Source: Lottia gigantea (Eukaryota > Mollusca > Gastropoda > Lottiidae). Taken from it: a DNA stretch of 64,000 nucleotides. The notes beneath the pieces were generated by a model. It saw nothing but the letters and a program-made list of their open reading frames with translations, had not been told where the DNA came from and did no database searches. Position 1 is the stretch's first letter; each line of letters starts with the position of its first letter. Below are positions 26,601 to 36,550 of the stretch, in pieces. A program made the translations under genes and the position numbers. The stretch lies in NCBI RefSeq assembly GCF_000327385.1, contig NW_008710284.1:1728765-1792764 (forward strand), in the 5' to 3' direction.

Positions 26601-28709
26601 ACTCTTGTTGTAACTCTGGCAATCAAATAAACAGTGAAAACAACAAACATGGTGGTATGGCAATTCTTTAAGTTTACAATAAGTATAACCTAAACAGCTT
26701 TTACAATGGTGTTGAAGGAATGATGTTTGAACTCTGTTGCTAGGGTTATAACTATCTTCTTTTTTGTTAAATTTCTTATCACTTATTTCGCATTGCGGAC
26801 AACCTAGATTAGTTGGGGCACAGAAAATACAAAACACATGGCAGCATGGTAATTCAACTCTGCTAGTATTATTATAATTACAATATGAGCAATGATGCAA
26901 ACTGACATCTCTTAATGCTTCTGTTTCAGACAATCCAAGTATTTTACCTTCTGTGTCCTTAACATTATGGTAACTGATTTTGTGTTTACTGTCAAAGTTT
27001 CCATGATGGCGTGTGCTTTCTAGCTCTTCCCTATTATTGGATGATTTTATCATTTTATCACTTGACATAACTTTGTTGTCTGGGTCCTCACTTTGTTCAC
27101 TTTCAGCCAGTTCCTCAAGTCTAGCTTGGTCCAGCTCTGCATTGCGTTTGGTTATATCTTCAAGGTTGTCATATCTGGGAAAGTCTCCATTATTATGCTT
27201 TTTTCTCGAATAACTTCTGTAATCCAAATCGATATTATGTTTCTTGTGGGATTCAGCATATTCCTTTGAGTATTCTTCATCTTTATCTCTACCGTAGGAT
27301 CTGGAGGAATCTCCATTAGAAATATGATGGTGGTCTGAGTCAACTTTATTATTTTTCTGGACGACTTTAGCATATGAATCTTTGCCTGGATGCAAGTTAT
27401 TATTTTTGGGAAAGTTCAAATCATGTTTTTTTACATTTCCATTGCCATCTGAATGAGTACCTTGCTGGGTAGAGTACTGGAACCAGGAAGGGTCGACAGA
27501 GCTACCCGAGGTACTCCTCGATCCAATTACATCATCTTCTTTCTGAGCTGAAGATCCACTGATTCCAAATCCTGAATTCTTTTGGATTTCGCCTCCATCT
27601 CTCGCACTTGAAGGTTGTGGCTTCTTTGAAGGTCTGGATGAAGTTTCACGTTGCCTTTCTAATGAATAATTATCTTTATTTTCAGATAGGGTATTTGACC
27701 TCGAAGCCCCACTGGTTCTAGAATTATGACTGCTGGACCTGTGGCGTACATCTGGATTATCTCCCCTTGATGTGGCTCCTGCTCCATTTGTATGGTCATG
27801 AGATGAACTATGAAATTTATTTCTTTTATCTGGGCTTTGAGAGCGGCCATGGATAGCTGGATTATCTGTACTGTTACTGATAAAAGACATCAAATGAGTT
27901 TTTTGTTTTAGCTTAGTTATATTCTTGTATTTATCTTCATCTGATGTTTGTGATTTTTGATGTTCTACCGTCAAATCTTCTACAAGAAAGAACTCTGTGT
28001 AATCCTGGACCACTACGTTAATCTTCCGTAGAGACTTGAATTTAGGGAATTTAAAAACGGCATACATCACTCTTCGAACACATTCATCTTTAGGGGCGCC
28101 ACCAGCATCTGTAAAATAACGAACATATACTTTACATGAAAAATATACTATCAAATGCCTGTAACAAACTGTGACTGCCAAAAAGGAAACAGGATCATTG
28201 GACAAACGAGTAACTTTTCTTTCAAATAATAATTCAGTTCCCAGTAAAAAAAAAAAAAGCGTGTATTTACTTGTGCCTAGAAGTGGAATGGTTATCGAGC
28301 TCTTGCCGTCACTTTCAGCTTCAACCAACAAATTCTTCATCATTTTTTTATACTCATCTAACCATTTTTTAGGATTGATTTTGTTAAAAACTGGTACTGT
28401 TACATCATAGACTTCAATGAAATGAAAATTTGGTTTACTGCCAATTATTGATATTTTCACAAATTTCCAATCACGATCAATATAACGATCAATATAACGA
28501 TCAATATAACGTGTAGCTTTTTGTTTCTTTTTGTCCCATTCTTGAGCTCCAACTTTTTCTCTCGCACAGCTTTCAACGCTTCCATTTTGACTGATCACCA
28601 AAATATCAGCCTTTACTTTGAATACGTTATTCATATGACAAACAACAGTGGCACCATTCTTCAAGTCTTGTCTAAATTCAGGACCACCACTACTCATAGA
28701 ATGTGCCAT
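23626..28709 (-). CDS. Macro domain / multi-RING / Deltex C-terminal E3 ligase-like protein
   Basis: Proposed exons on the minus strand are 28709-28271, 28108-24540, 24203-23986 and 23746-23626, giving ~1448 residues. Residues ~18-200 look like a macro domain: the in-frame stretch 28270-28109 has GTAAAT/TTTTACAG ends, and removing it restores IPLLGTNAGGAPKDECVRR, a typical macro loop. A polar Ser/His/Asp-rich linker follows. Next come two RING-like Cys/His modules (CSYC...CCHVFC...CPQC; CKSC...HHVCCFHC...CQQC), three ~49-residue repeats, three CDGCDSSLANKSS-type Cys modules, ten 16-residue repeats (about 937-1097), a canonical RING (CAICMDDI...CGHVFCRKC...CPSC, about 1250) and a Deltex C-terminal domain with GTSRVAYLP, VTWNDIHHKTS and FGYPDATYLSRI. 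Deltex proteins ubiquitinate ADP-ribose or ADP-ribosylated targets; DTX3L pairs with the macrodomain PARP9. One chain here carries both macro and RING-DTC parts. It is head-to-head with the coiled-coil gene. Whether the repeats bind zinc is unknown. Confidence 0.88.
25255..25735 (-). repeat. 48-bp coding minisatellite in the macro/Deltex gene, 10 copies
   Basis: Ten in-frame units encode GQS(S/A)SKESHG(E/D)DPSY(G/R). The last four units repeat the pattern of the four before them (one GEDPSYG unit, one SSK-GDD unit, two SAS units), so a 192-bp block appears to have been duplicated recently. The peptide is hydrophilic and lies between the Cys modules. Confidence 0.92.
26060..26560 (-). repeat. 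~147-bp coding repeat in the macro/Deltex gene, 3-4 copies
   Basis: Each unit encodes about 49 residues with NRVQSSREKTHGED, HSSEKQHCKSNLGYQFSKVE and YNKEEENISER. Two copies are almost identical and one is shorter. The HCKSNLGYQFSKVE part resembles HCKSCLGYTYCKLKE at the start of the RING-like module just before it, but lacks two of its cysteines. Confidence 0.88.
28109..28270 (-). other. 162-nt stop-free intron inside the macro domain
   Basis: On the minus strand the donor is ACAA/GTAAAT and the acceptor TTTTACAG/ATGC. The length is a multiple of three and there is no stop, so an unspliced transcript would add 54 mostly hydrophobic residues (YTLFFFLLGTELLF...). Removal restores the macro-domain motif, which argues it is normally spliced. 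Confidence 0.8.
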
Positions 28710-29535
28710 TTTACATCTCTTTCATAACCTGAAACGAAAATTGTTTGGTTTTTTTTTTTTTTTTTGTGAGGGGATCTAGATATAGTCATCAAATATCTAC
28801 ATTATCAACTGAACAGAACTTGCATAATGCATAGATTCTAAAACGGACATCACCTATCGCCCTCTTCTATACTATATGGCCTGTCTGCTGATATTATAGG
28901 CCTAATCCAACAGAAACTATCTTAGCAGAAACCCTTTCTGGCTTTGTCAAGTTTTACCTCTTGTATCTGATTTTCACCTCTTGTATCTGAATTTTACAAA
29001 AAGGAACTGCCAACAGACCAATCTGTCAATGTATTGGATACTTCCTTCACATCGAAACCAAACCTGGGAGATCGAAAGTAGAAAATGAAAGTAGGAGGAA
29101 ACGCTTTGACTTTGGCCTTCTCCATGAAAATTTCTCAAAACGGTCGACTGTCATTTGATGATGGGGTTAATTATATACTTGCCTCGTATCTTCCTCTCCT
29201 TGGCAGTAAGAGTAAGTTTTGCTTTATGGCAAAAAACTTTTGAACCTTCGATTTCAGGTTTTTTATTCTAAGAATAACTTTTGGACTATTTTTAGATCAG
29301 AGAGAAAAACTTCCTTATCAGTTTGAGTCTGGACAATCAGGAATGTTTATTTGTGTACTTCCGGTTAGTAACAACTATCCAGTCTTTTCTTTACTTGTCG
29401 TTTCCCGATTAACGATTTTCTTACTATCGATTCCGTATTTTTAAGAAGCCCTGTTCCTAGGGTCAACAAATTAAAAGAAGATCCTCAAAAAAAGAAATTT
29501 TTGCAGATTTTGGAAGAGTCTTTCTATGCAAAAAG
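28710..29535. promoter_or_regulatory. Divergent promoter region with ISRE-like motif
   Basis: This interval separates the macro/Deltex gene (leftward, coding from 28709) and the coiled-coil gene (rightward, coding from 29536). A splice acceptor at 28731-28728 (minus) shows that the macro/Deltex gene has an upstream non-coding exon. At 29074-29091 the plus strand reads GAAAGTAGAAAATGAAAG, three GAAA boxes with the GAAANNGAAA spacing of interferon-regulatory-factor sites. A TTTGTGTACTTCCGG ETS-like word lies near 29351. Confidence 0.45.
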
Positions 29536-32500
29536 ATGAGTCGGACCGCTTCAACGTTTGGGAAACCAAGTCCCCAAAAATCATCCACAGCAAATGGAGG
29601 TTTGTGTGCTTTATTTATGTTTTTTAGTCGGTTAAGTTCGGACATGTTATTTTTAATGGCGGGGACAATGATTGTAGGTTGGGTGTGGATAAATTAAGGA
29701 TTTGAGAATAGAATATGGGGATTCCCTTCCCCCTCTTCCTCAGAGTCCCAAAATTACAAAGTTTTCAATGGAAATATGGGTTTTTTTCAGTGTAAAATGT
29801 AACAATAGTAGTGGAAAAATACTCTTGAATTGCATAAAAAAAAGCAGGATTTAAGCCCCTTATTTAAGATAGAATTGATGTTAATCATTAAAGATGAGAT
29901 GGGGGTCAAGGAATGTCCACAGAATGGTCAAAGGGGGCTCACAGACACCTATTTCCCTAGGTAAAAATACAAGAAATTTGAAAGTTGGGGGCCTCTGACT
30001 GAAATATAAAAGTTGTTTGTTCATTTTACTGTATGATAAGGTCATAAATAATATTTGATAGGAATTTAAACAACTTCTTTTATATAATCTTCTATTCACT
30101 GTGTCCAACTTACAACTAAATCAAACAATGATACTTTTAACTTGTCCAAACTTGTCTATTCACCATGATATCATACACATCTAAGATAGTTTTGGATTTT
30201 AAAAGAAGTTGATCATATACAGTAGGATGTAAAATTTCATTAGGCCAATAAGATACAGAATAGTAGAATAAATAAAACTCCCATTTCATTTCATTATAAA
30301 CTATATTTCATTTCATTAGGCCAATAAGATACAGAACAGTCAGCCCCTTCGTTAGGGTGGGGTCTGTGGGGGCTGGACCCCAGCAAGTGAGAATTAAGCC
30401 CCATCAAAACATTCTTCAGTTCAGCAGAGATTGATTCATTTACAGTGTCTGTACAAAATCAAAAAGATATAGATTTTGATACGTTTTTTGGCACCTCAAA
30501 ATTGTCAGAAAAGATCACTCTTGGCCTTTAATTCTTCAAATTTTCTGAGTGCAAAATCTAAGCCCCAGCACCAATTCATTCCTTGCGACGGGGCTGAGAA
30601 CAGTAAGATATAAAACTCTATTTCATTTCATTAGTTCAATAAGGATTTTTTGTGGAACGGGGTCCAGAACAGTAGGATAAAACACCATTCCATTTCATTT
30701 CATTTCCATTTTAGTTCGTACTGCAAAGATGAATGGCCATGCTTCTTATACCATCGTTACTGAACCACTTCATTCCCAGAATTCATCAGTGGTTCAATGG
30801 AGCAAATCATTACGAGCCAAGAGCCCCAGCACTGTCAATGGCCATCAGGCATTGGACTCGGGTTCGAAGGTCGTAACCTCAAGCAAATCGATGAGGTCAA
30901 GGAGTATATCCCCTATGAGGTCTAGGAGTGTCTCCCCTAAAAACACTGTTGAATTTTCAACTAGTAAGAGTCAAGGTATGGACAAAGTAGTTGTAGTCTG
31001 ACGCCTTTCTCACTGGCTTTCACTTCCTAAAGGTGTCCTTACACCATATTGATTACTATTTGTGTATGGTTGCTACTAAGGAAAGTGGTCATGAGTTCCC
31101 ATCTCAGATGCATGAGAGTTGTGTTGGAAACTCAAGGCATCTTTCATTATTTACAACCGTATTCAAGTGGTGATCACTATGGTGTGAAGGCCGCTTAAGT
31201 CTGTCACATCACTCATATGATAGGAAACTCTTTATTTTGTATATTTTGATAATTTTCCGTAACTTATCTTTAACGTAGATGTAGTTTTTTTTAGCATATT
31301 TCACTAAATTTCACTCTCAAATGCTCAAATATTAATATTAATATATAGTTACTAGTTAGGTCACTTAAAGTAGTCCCTTTTTACTACCGATAGTTTGAAA
31401 TTTTGAAACTCAGCCAAGAAAGTTATTGATGAAAGCTAATGTAATATAGTAGCATTACGCTAATTTATTTTCATTTTAACTAAATTGCAGAAAGAATTAT
31501 TCAAAATGGAATCCTTCTCTTTGACTGGAATATCTTGCAGATTTAAAGCGAATTTGAAACAGGCATTTTGTCATTTCTTTGTCATAATGGTTGATATTAT
31601 TTTCAGATTTTGGTCCCAGGAAATCGAGAAACACCAGTTCGAGTTTGTTACGAAAAAGTTGCAATAACAGTAGCTGGGGGTCAGGATTGAATCTGACAGG
31701 GTAAGGCTTTTAGCTGTTGCTGTATTAAGGGTCTTCTTCATCTGTCACTTGATACCACTTAATTGATGTTCATTTCATCATGGGATTACTATCTCCACCT
31801 TGTCTGCAATATCCACTATTCTTGTATCACACTAGCAATTTGATTGGATTGTATGCCAGCAAATACAGCCAATCAGAGCCCTCGATAGAAAGACTGTAGA
31901 CATTAAAGAAAGTATGATATTTTTACTAATTATGTGTATATATTTCAGGAAATCTAGTAAGGCCCAAAGTAAATCCGAACTGGCTGATATTGAAGCAGAT
32001 TATATCAAAAATCTTCAACAACAGATCTATTTTCTAGAGCTAGAATCCAACTATCTATATCCTTTCTTATAACAACACACAAGTAATGCAGAATTTGATA
32101 ACATTTGATATCCATTTCATTTTTGGATAATAAAATTCCGTACAAGCGAATCAATTCCGTTAACCAAAAATCTCGTTCAAAGCAAGGTAAAAGTCAGGCA
32201 ATAAATGTATAGCAGCATTGCGTCCAAGCACCATGCCCCAATTCTTTATACTTCAAGAACATGTCAAAACTTGATACTATGATAAAGCAGTGGATTCAAA
32301 CGTGTTAGATTTATATCGTCGTTGCACAATCTTAATACTACCTCATTGTTTTTCCTTAACCCTTTTTACTCGTGAGCAGGCAAGAAAAGCAACAGAATTA
32401 CATCCTAAAATGACAGTTGAGGCAGAGAGAATGTTGGTCAAACTTAGGGTACGTATAAGGTTAATCTAGCAACAATGTTACCCATTGGCTGTCCTTTCTT

Positions 32501-35500
32501 CCAAGTTCTGGCTGCGTTTTTCATATTCTGTCTGTGTTTAGGGTAGGTATTGGGTAGAGCTTGCAAGAATCTCAAATTTACAGTTAAAATCTCATAAATG
32601 GTTGGGTCATTCGTATTCTGACTATGCCTTCTGTACCCTGTCAATGTCATTGATGTCAATTTTATTAAGTCTTGATGAAAGCACCAGCCCAGGCATCCTG
32701 TCAATTGACATGTTTTTATTTTTTTTTGAGTAGAAGATGCAGAATGATATGGATGAAATGCAGTTAGAGATGAGAAGAAAAGACAATAGTTTAAATGTTA
32801 CTTTAACTGAAAGAGAGAGAGCTGAACAACTACTAAGAGCTAAAGAAGGTATGAATTTCCATTCAGTGTCACTGTTATTTTCTGAATTCTCCTCACTGCA
32901 CACTGTGTGTTGTTCATTTTCTTTATGATAGTCTGTCTGTGTGATAGTCTGATGACCTTGAATAAGATCAACGCCAAGAGGTTTGGCCAAGGACAAGCTG
33001 GTAAAAAGGATCCTTAACTGTGAACCTACGTTGTTGTCCTTGTAAAATATAGTTGTTTCTTTCTTTCTTTTCAACTCCATTTCATTTCATTTGTCTACTA
33101 AACAGCTCCTAGACCTAAACATTCAATTTTCTCTCTGATAGACAATCAGCAGCATGAGAAGCTGGTAATGAGAGAAGAGATTATAACTCTAAAGAAAGCT
33201 AAAGATAGATTGGAACTAGAGGGAGCTAGAAAAAATAGCCAGCTGCTGGAAGCCAAGACTGAGGTAGACAAAAGCTCAACTGCTCTTCGTAACGCTGAGT
33301 TTAAACTCAACACACTGAAAAGTCAGGTAAGAATCACTTACTAGCTTAGCATGCCAAGTGTTCCTGTCTTAGACAAACTTCCCTCATTGCACACAGCAAG
33401 GCGTTGTCATATCTTATCAGCTCGGTGCTGAAAAGTAGGATGTAAAACTCTAGTTATGATTCTAGTTCTTAAATATGCTAATTATACGGCAATTCTTTAT
33501 GTAAATGCCTTCAAATCCACAAAATTTAACGAATGCTCATGAAGCTTCTCTTGTAATCGATTGATGTACTAATGTAAATGTTTACCTTATTAGTTGGATC
33601 AAAGAACAGAAACCCTCCAGATGACGCAGATAGCTCTAGAAGAGAAAAGAGCAGCTCTAATGGCCACAGAGTCTCAGCTTCGTGATACAGAAGATAGGTT
33701 ATATACTAACACTATAGAGGTCCAGGATACAGCTTCTCAAGAAATTAGGGTAGGCCTCTGTGTGTTTATATTTTAAGCTTGGAAAAAAGTAGGACTTAAC
33801 TCCATTTCATTGCTTTCTTGACCACAGATTTCTTAGGGGTGTCGACCCAAGTTGTTCGGATGGGACAACAAACAGGCCCTGTATGCTACAGGCTGTGCAC
33901 GTTAAAGATCCCTCGACAGTTGAAAATCTAGGCTAATGTCTTCCTGGCAAAATTTAATTGCTTTCTTAACCTTTATTTTATTTTGCAGGATGAAATGAGA
34001 ACTCTACGTCAGAACGTAAAAGAGCTGGAGCTGACTTTAGAAAAAGAACGATTCCTGAAAGAAAAAATGCAAGATGAGAACGCCATTTTGACTCGAGAGA
34101 ATTCCAATTTTAGTCGTAGACTCACAGAATACCAAAGACTTCTGGATAAGGTCTGATTCCATCTTAAAGTTAATAAAACTGGGATCAATGAAAAAGCGTT
34201 ATAACACCCCAAAAATACTTGTATGCTCACTAGCTTGAAACTGGTTGCTATTAATCTTGGTATGGTTGGAGATTTTTAATCCTTTGTCAGCCATGACTGT
34301 CTGTTTGCCCATTAAAGATGAGAAGGTACATGGCCCACTTCCATGGAAGCCTAACTAAGGATGATGTTCATGTTTCTGTCATCAACTCAGTTCCGTTTAA
34401 AACTTATGACTTCTGTTCTTATTTTCAACCATATACAAAATGGTGATCACTATGGTGTGAAGGCCAATTTAGTAATAATTTTGTGAAACAGACCTCAGGG
34501 CTGAAGGATGTAAAACTCCAATCATATCATATCTTATTTTAGGAGAAGGATATCAGAGAGAATATAGATATACAACAGAGAGAGAATATCAGTGAGTTAA
34601 TAACACTTCGTGATAGAGAGAAACAACTTGATCTACAGATGACACAAACACAATCTGAGATCCAACGAGAGAAAGAACGTTGTCAGAATTATCTCGAACA
34701 GGTAAGACAAGTTCTTCTCTGGTTAATAATCCAGCCGGAATTAAATCAGCTAATGCCCTATGTTTATGTTCACAAGGGTACCTTCTTCCTGCTAATCCTT
34801 GGCTAAACCTCTTAGCATTGATCTTTCCCAGATTATCCATATGTATCCATTTACATCTGGGTAAACTGGAATAATGACGAAAGATGACCAAGAACCACAG
34901 GTCAGATATAGTCAGCTGTAAATGGGTAACCTGTGAAAGATCAATACCAAGGACCAGCTGGTAGAAAGGATCCTCGTGAACCTAAGTTGTTATCCTTGTA
35001 AAAATATATATCGTTCTTTCTTACAATTCATTTCTTTAACTTATCCGCCTTTTATTTGCCCGTCAGGTTCAACTGTTTCTTTTCATTGTAGCTAACCAAA
35101 CAAGAGAATTTATCAAGAACCATGGAGTCCGAACTGAGCAGCACCAAACTTCGTCTAGCAGAGATCGAAAGCATGCACCAAGTTTCAGAAACAGAAAACG
35201 GTCAGCTGCGTAAAGATAAAATTCTCTTAGTTGATCATGTGGCTGAACTGCAGAGAAAGGTAGGATTAATTGGAGTTATCTCCCTTATACCATCAAAGCC
35301 TCTTGGGGCTCAGACAACTTTGAAATGTAAATATTTATTAATTTTTCTAAAGTATCACTCGCCCAATAGGCTTAAAAGCAGAATCCAAGAACATGCAACA
35401 TTTCATTTCATTCTATTTACACGTATGCTAAAATTTGTTTTACCTTATTCATAGATTGAAACAAAAGATCATGAACTCATCAGTCTCCAGTCTGAAATTT

Positions 35501-35676
35501 CCTCCCTTGAATCCAGACTTCATGATCTCGACTACCAGAAGAATCTAGAAAGCACCGTCCACAGTCAGAAGTGGCAGGAGTTCGGACGCTTGGCTGAAAG
35601 CATGAGAACTTTGTCTAGCACCATGGCACGCTCAACATCTCCTACACACAGTACTTCAAAACTTTTACAGTATTGA
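29536..35676 (+). CDS. Coiled-coil protein with U12-type intron, function unassigned
   Basis: Twelve coding exons: 29536-29599, 30715-30975, 31607-31700, 31949-32056, 32370-32448, 32734-32848, 33142-33326, 33594-33749, 33989-34150, 34543-34701, 35092-35259, 35455-35676; phases agree and give 590 residues. The first ~140 residues are Ser-rich and basic with SRSISP/SRSVSP motifs, possibly a microtubule- or kinase-related tail. From ~150 onward it is almost all heptad coiled coil, opening with DYIKNLQQQIYFLELESNYL and REQARKATELHPKM. The C-terminal 30 residues are Ser/Thr-rich (TLSSTMARSTSPTHSTSKLL). The sharp NLQQQIYFLELE motif should identify an orthologue; I suspect a centrosomal or ciliary protein but cannot name it. 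Exon 9 uses a poor donor (AAG/GTCTGA). Intron 4 is U12-type. Introns carry several SINE and MITE copies. Confidence 0.87.
30233..30340. repeat. Intronic direct repeat with TTTCATTTCATT words
   Basis: TTTCATTAGGCCAATAAGAT followed by ACAGAA(T/C)AGT occurs twice, about 75 bp apart, in intron 1 of the coiled-coil gene. Variants of the 3' word AAAACTC(C)CATTTCATT recur at 30610, 30680, 33070 and 33800, marking decayed copies of one dispersed element. Confidence 0.5.
31799..31885. mobile_element. MITE family A, half copy
   Basis: It contains ACTATTCTTGTATCACA, TTTGATTGGATTGTATGCCA and CAGCAAATACAGCCAATCAG in the order seen in the left arm of the full copy at 40350. The right arm is absent. It lies in intron 3 of the coiled-coil gene. 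Confidence 0.65.
32057..32369 (+). other. U12-type (minor spliceosome) AT-AC intron
   Basis: The 5' splice site reads ATATCCTTT immediately after exon base 32056. The branch site TTTCCTTAAC sits at 32351-32360, and the intron ends in TTTTAC at 32369, 9 nt after the branch motif. All three match the U12 AT-AC consensus exactly. Joining the flanks preserves the frame (phase 2) and gives NYL-REQARKATEL. No U2-type GT-AG pair in this interval gives an open frame. Confidence 0.93.
32945..33058 (+). mobile_element. SINE-like dispersed repeat, copy 1
   Basis: It carries AAGATCAACGCCAAGAGG, GACAAGCTGGTAAAAAGGAT and GTTGTTGTCCTTGTAAAATA in order. The same sequence returns at 34905-35010 and, inverted, at 34700-34870 and 62290-62405. 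It lies in intron 6 of the coiled-coil gene. Confidence 0.55.
33845..33955 (+). mobile_element. SINE body fragment (CTACAGGCTG family)
   Basis: It carries GGATGGGACAACAAACAGG, TATGCTACAGGCTGTGCACG and GTTAAAGATCCCTCGACAGT. The same block is at 44290-44355 and, shortened, at 42960-43005. Similar blocks are common in mollusc SINE bodies; that attribution is from memory. Confidence 0.55.
34700..35012. mobile_element. Two opposed SINE-like copies in intron 10 of the coiled-coil gene
   Basis: The left copy (34700-34870) reads on the minus strand as GTAAATGGATACATATGG... with ATCAATGCTAAGAGGTTTAG. The right copy (34905-35012) reads on the plus strand as AGATCAATACCAAGGACCAG and AACCTAAGTTGTTATCCTTG. 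They face each other and can form a long imperfect hairpin in the transcript. Confidence 0.5.
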
Positions 35677-35758
35677 TTGCATTTTATAGTCAGTTTTAAT
35701 CTTTCATTATACCACTAGAGCAGGGTGTCTTCGTTCATGTATTTACTGCTTCATTATA

Positions 35759-35905
35759 TGGTAAATTAGGTCAAATACTTGAATGCATGTGCATTCCATG
35801 TCCAGTCTCAATTGTAGCAATTCTTGTTGAGTAAAGTGGTAAATTAGGTCAAATACTTGAATGCATGTGCATTTCATGACCAAAGTCTCAATTGTAGGTC
35901 TTTGT
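35759..35905. repeat. Two-copy direct repeat, 78-bp unit
   Basis: GGTAAATTAGGTCAAATACT and GAATGCATGTGCATT occur twice, 78 bp apart, followed by CTCAATTGTAG. It lies in the probable 3' UTR or just downstream of the coiled-coil gene. Confidence 0.7.
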
Positions 35906-36233
35906 TGTCCAATTATTTATCATTTTATGGCTATAATATTTGATTTTAATTGTTGATAATATGTCATATCCAAGTGTCCCTCATAATACACTGCAAGGCA
36001 TTGCCTGTATTCATTAGCCCATTCAGCTGCTTGACAATTGGAATCTGAAGAATTTCACTGCTTGAGCAAAAGGCTCTTCAATACTTGTCTAATTGGATTA
36101 TTCAAATATTGTATATATAGCGAAATTAACTCATATTTAACTCTTCTTATCTGTGATACATACATTATTATTATTATTATTATTTTATGTATTTGGTTGT
36201 ATTCAGCGTATTTTATTAAATTATTACAATATC

Positions 36234-36550
36234 TAGATCCTCCACTAAATCTTTCTCCAGGGCAAAGACGTCTCGGAGGAAAGTTTGAGCAGCTTACAGT
36301 GAGCTGAAAACTTTCTGTAGATCCTCCACTAAATCTTTCTCCAGGGCAAAGACGTCTCGGAGGAAAGTTTGAGCAGCTTACAGTGAGCTGAAAACTTTCT
36401 GTAGTTTCTCCACTAAATTTTCATGTTTGTCTAAGGGAAAAGATGTCTCTGAGGGAAGTTTGTGGCAACTTTCAGTGAGCTTAAGAACACTGACTCTTAC
36501 TTGTCTTTGATGGAAGTTTGAGGCAATTTTCCATGAGCTGAAAACTTGAC
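36234..36550. repeat. 84-bp tandem repeat, two identical and two decayed copies
   Basis: Copies at 36234 and 36318 are identical over 84 bp (TAGATCCTCCACTAAATC ... GCTGAAAACTTTCTG). They are followed by two clearly diverged copies near 36402 and 36490. The identical pair must be a recent duplication. AATAAA at 36888 could end the coiled-coil gene's transcript, which would put this array in its 3' UTR. Confidence 0.85.

Noticed and set aside
24510-28709. Taking the whole 1399-codon open frame as one uninterrupted coding exon
   Set aside because: It reads through a 162-nt GT-AG intron that breaks the macro motif, and past the donor at 24540 before the Deltex domain is complete.
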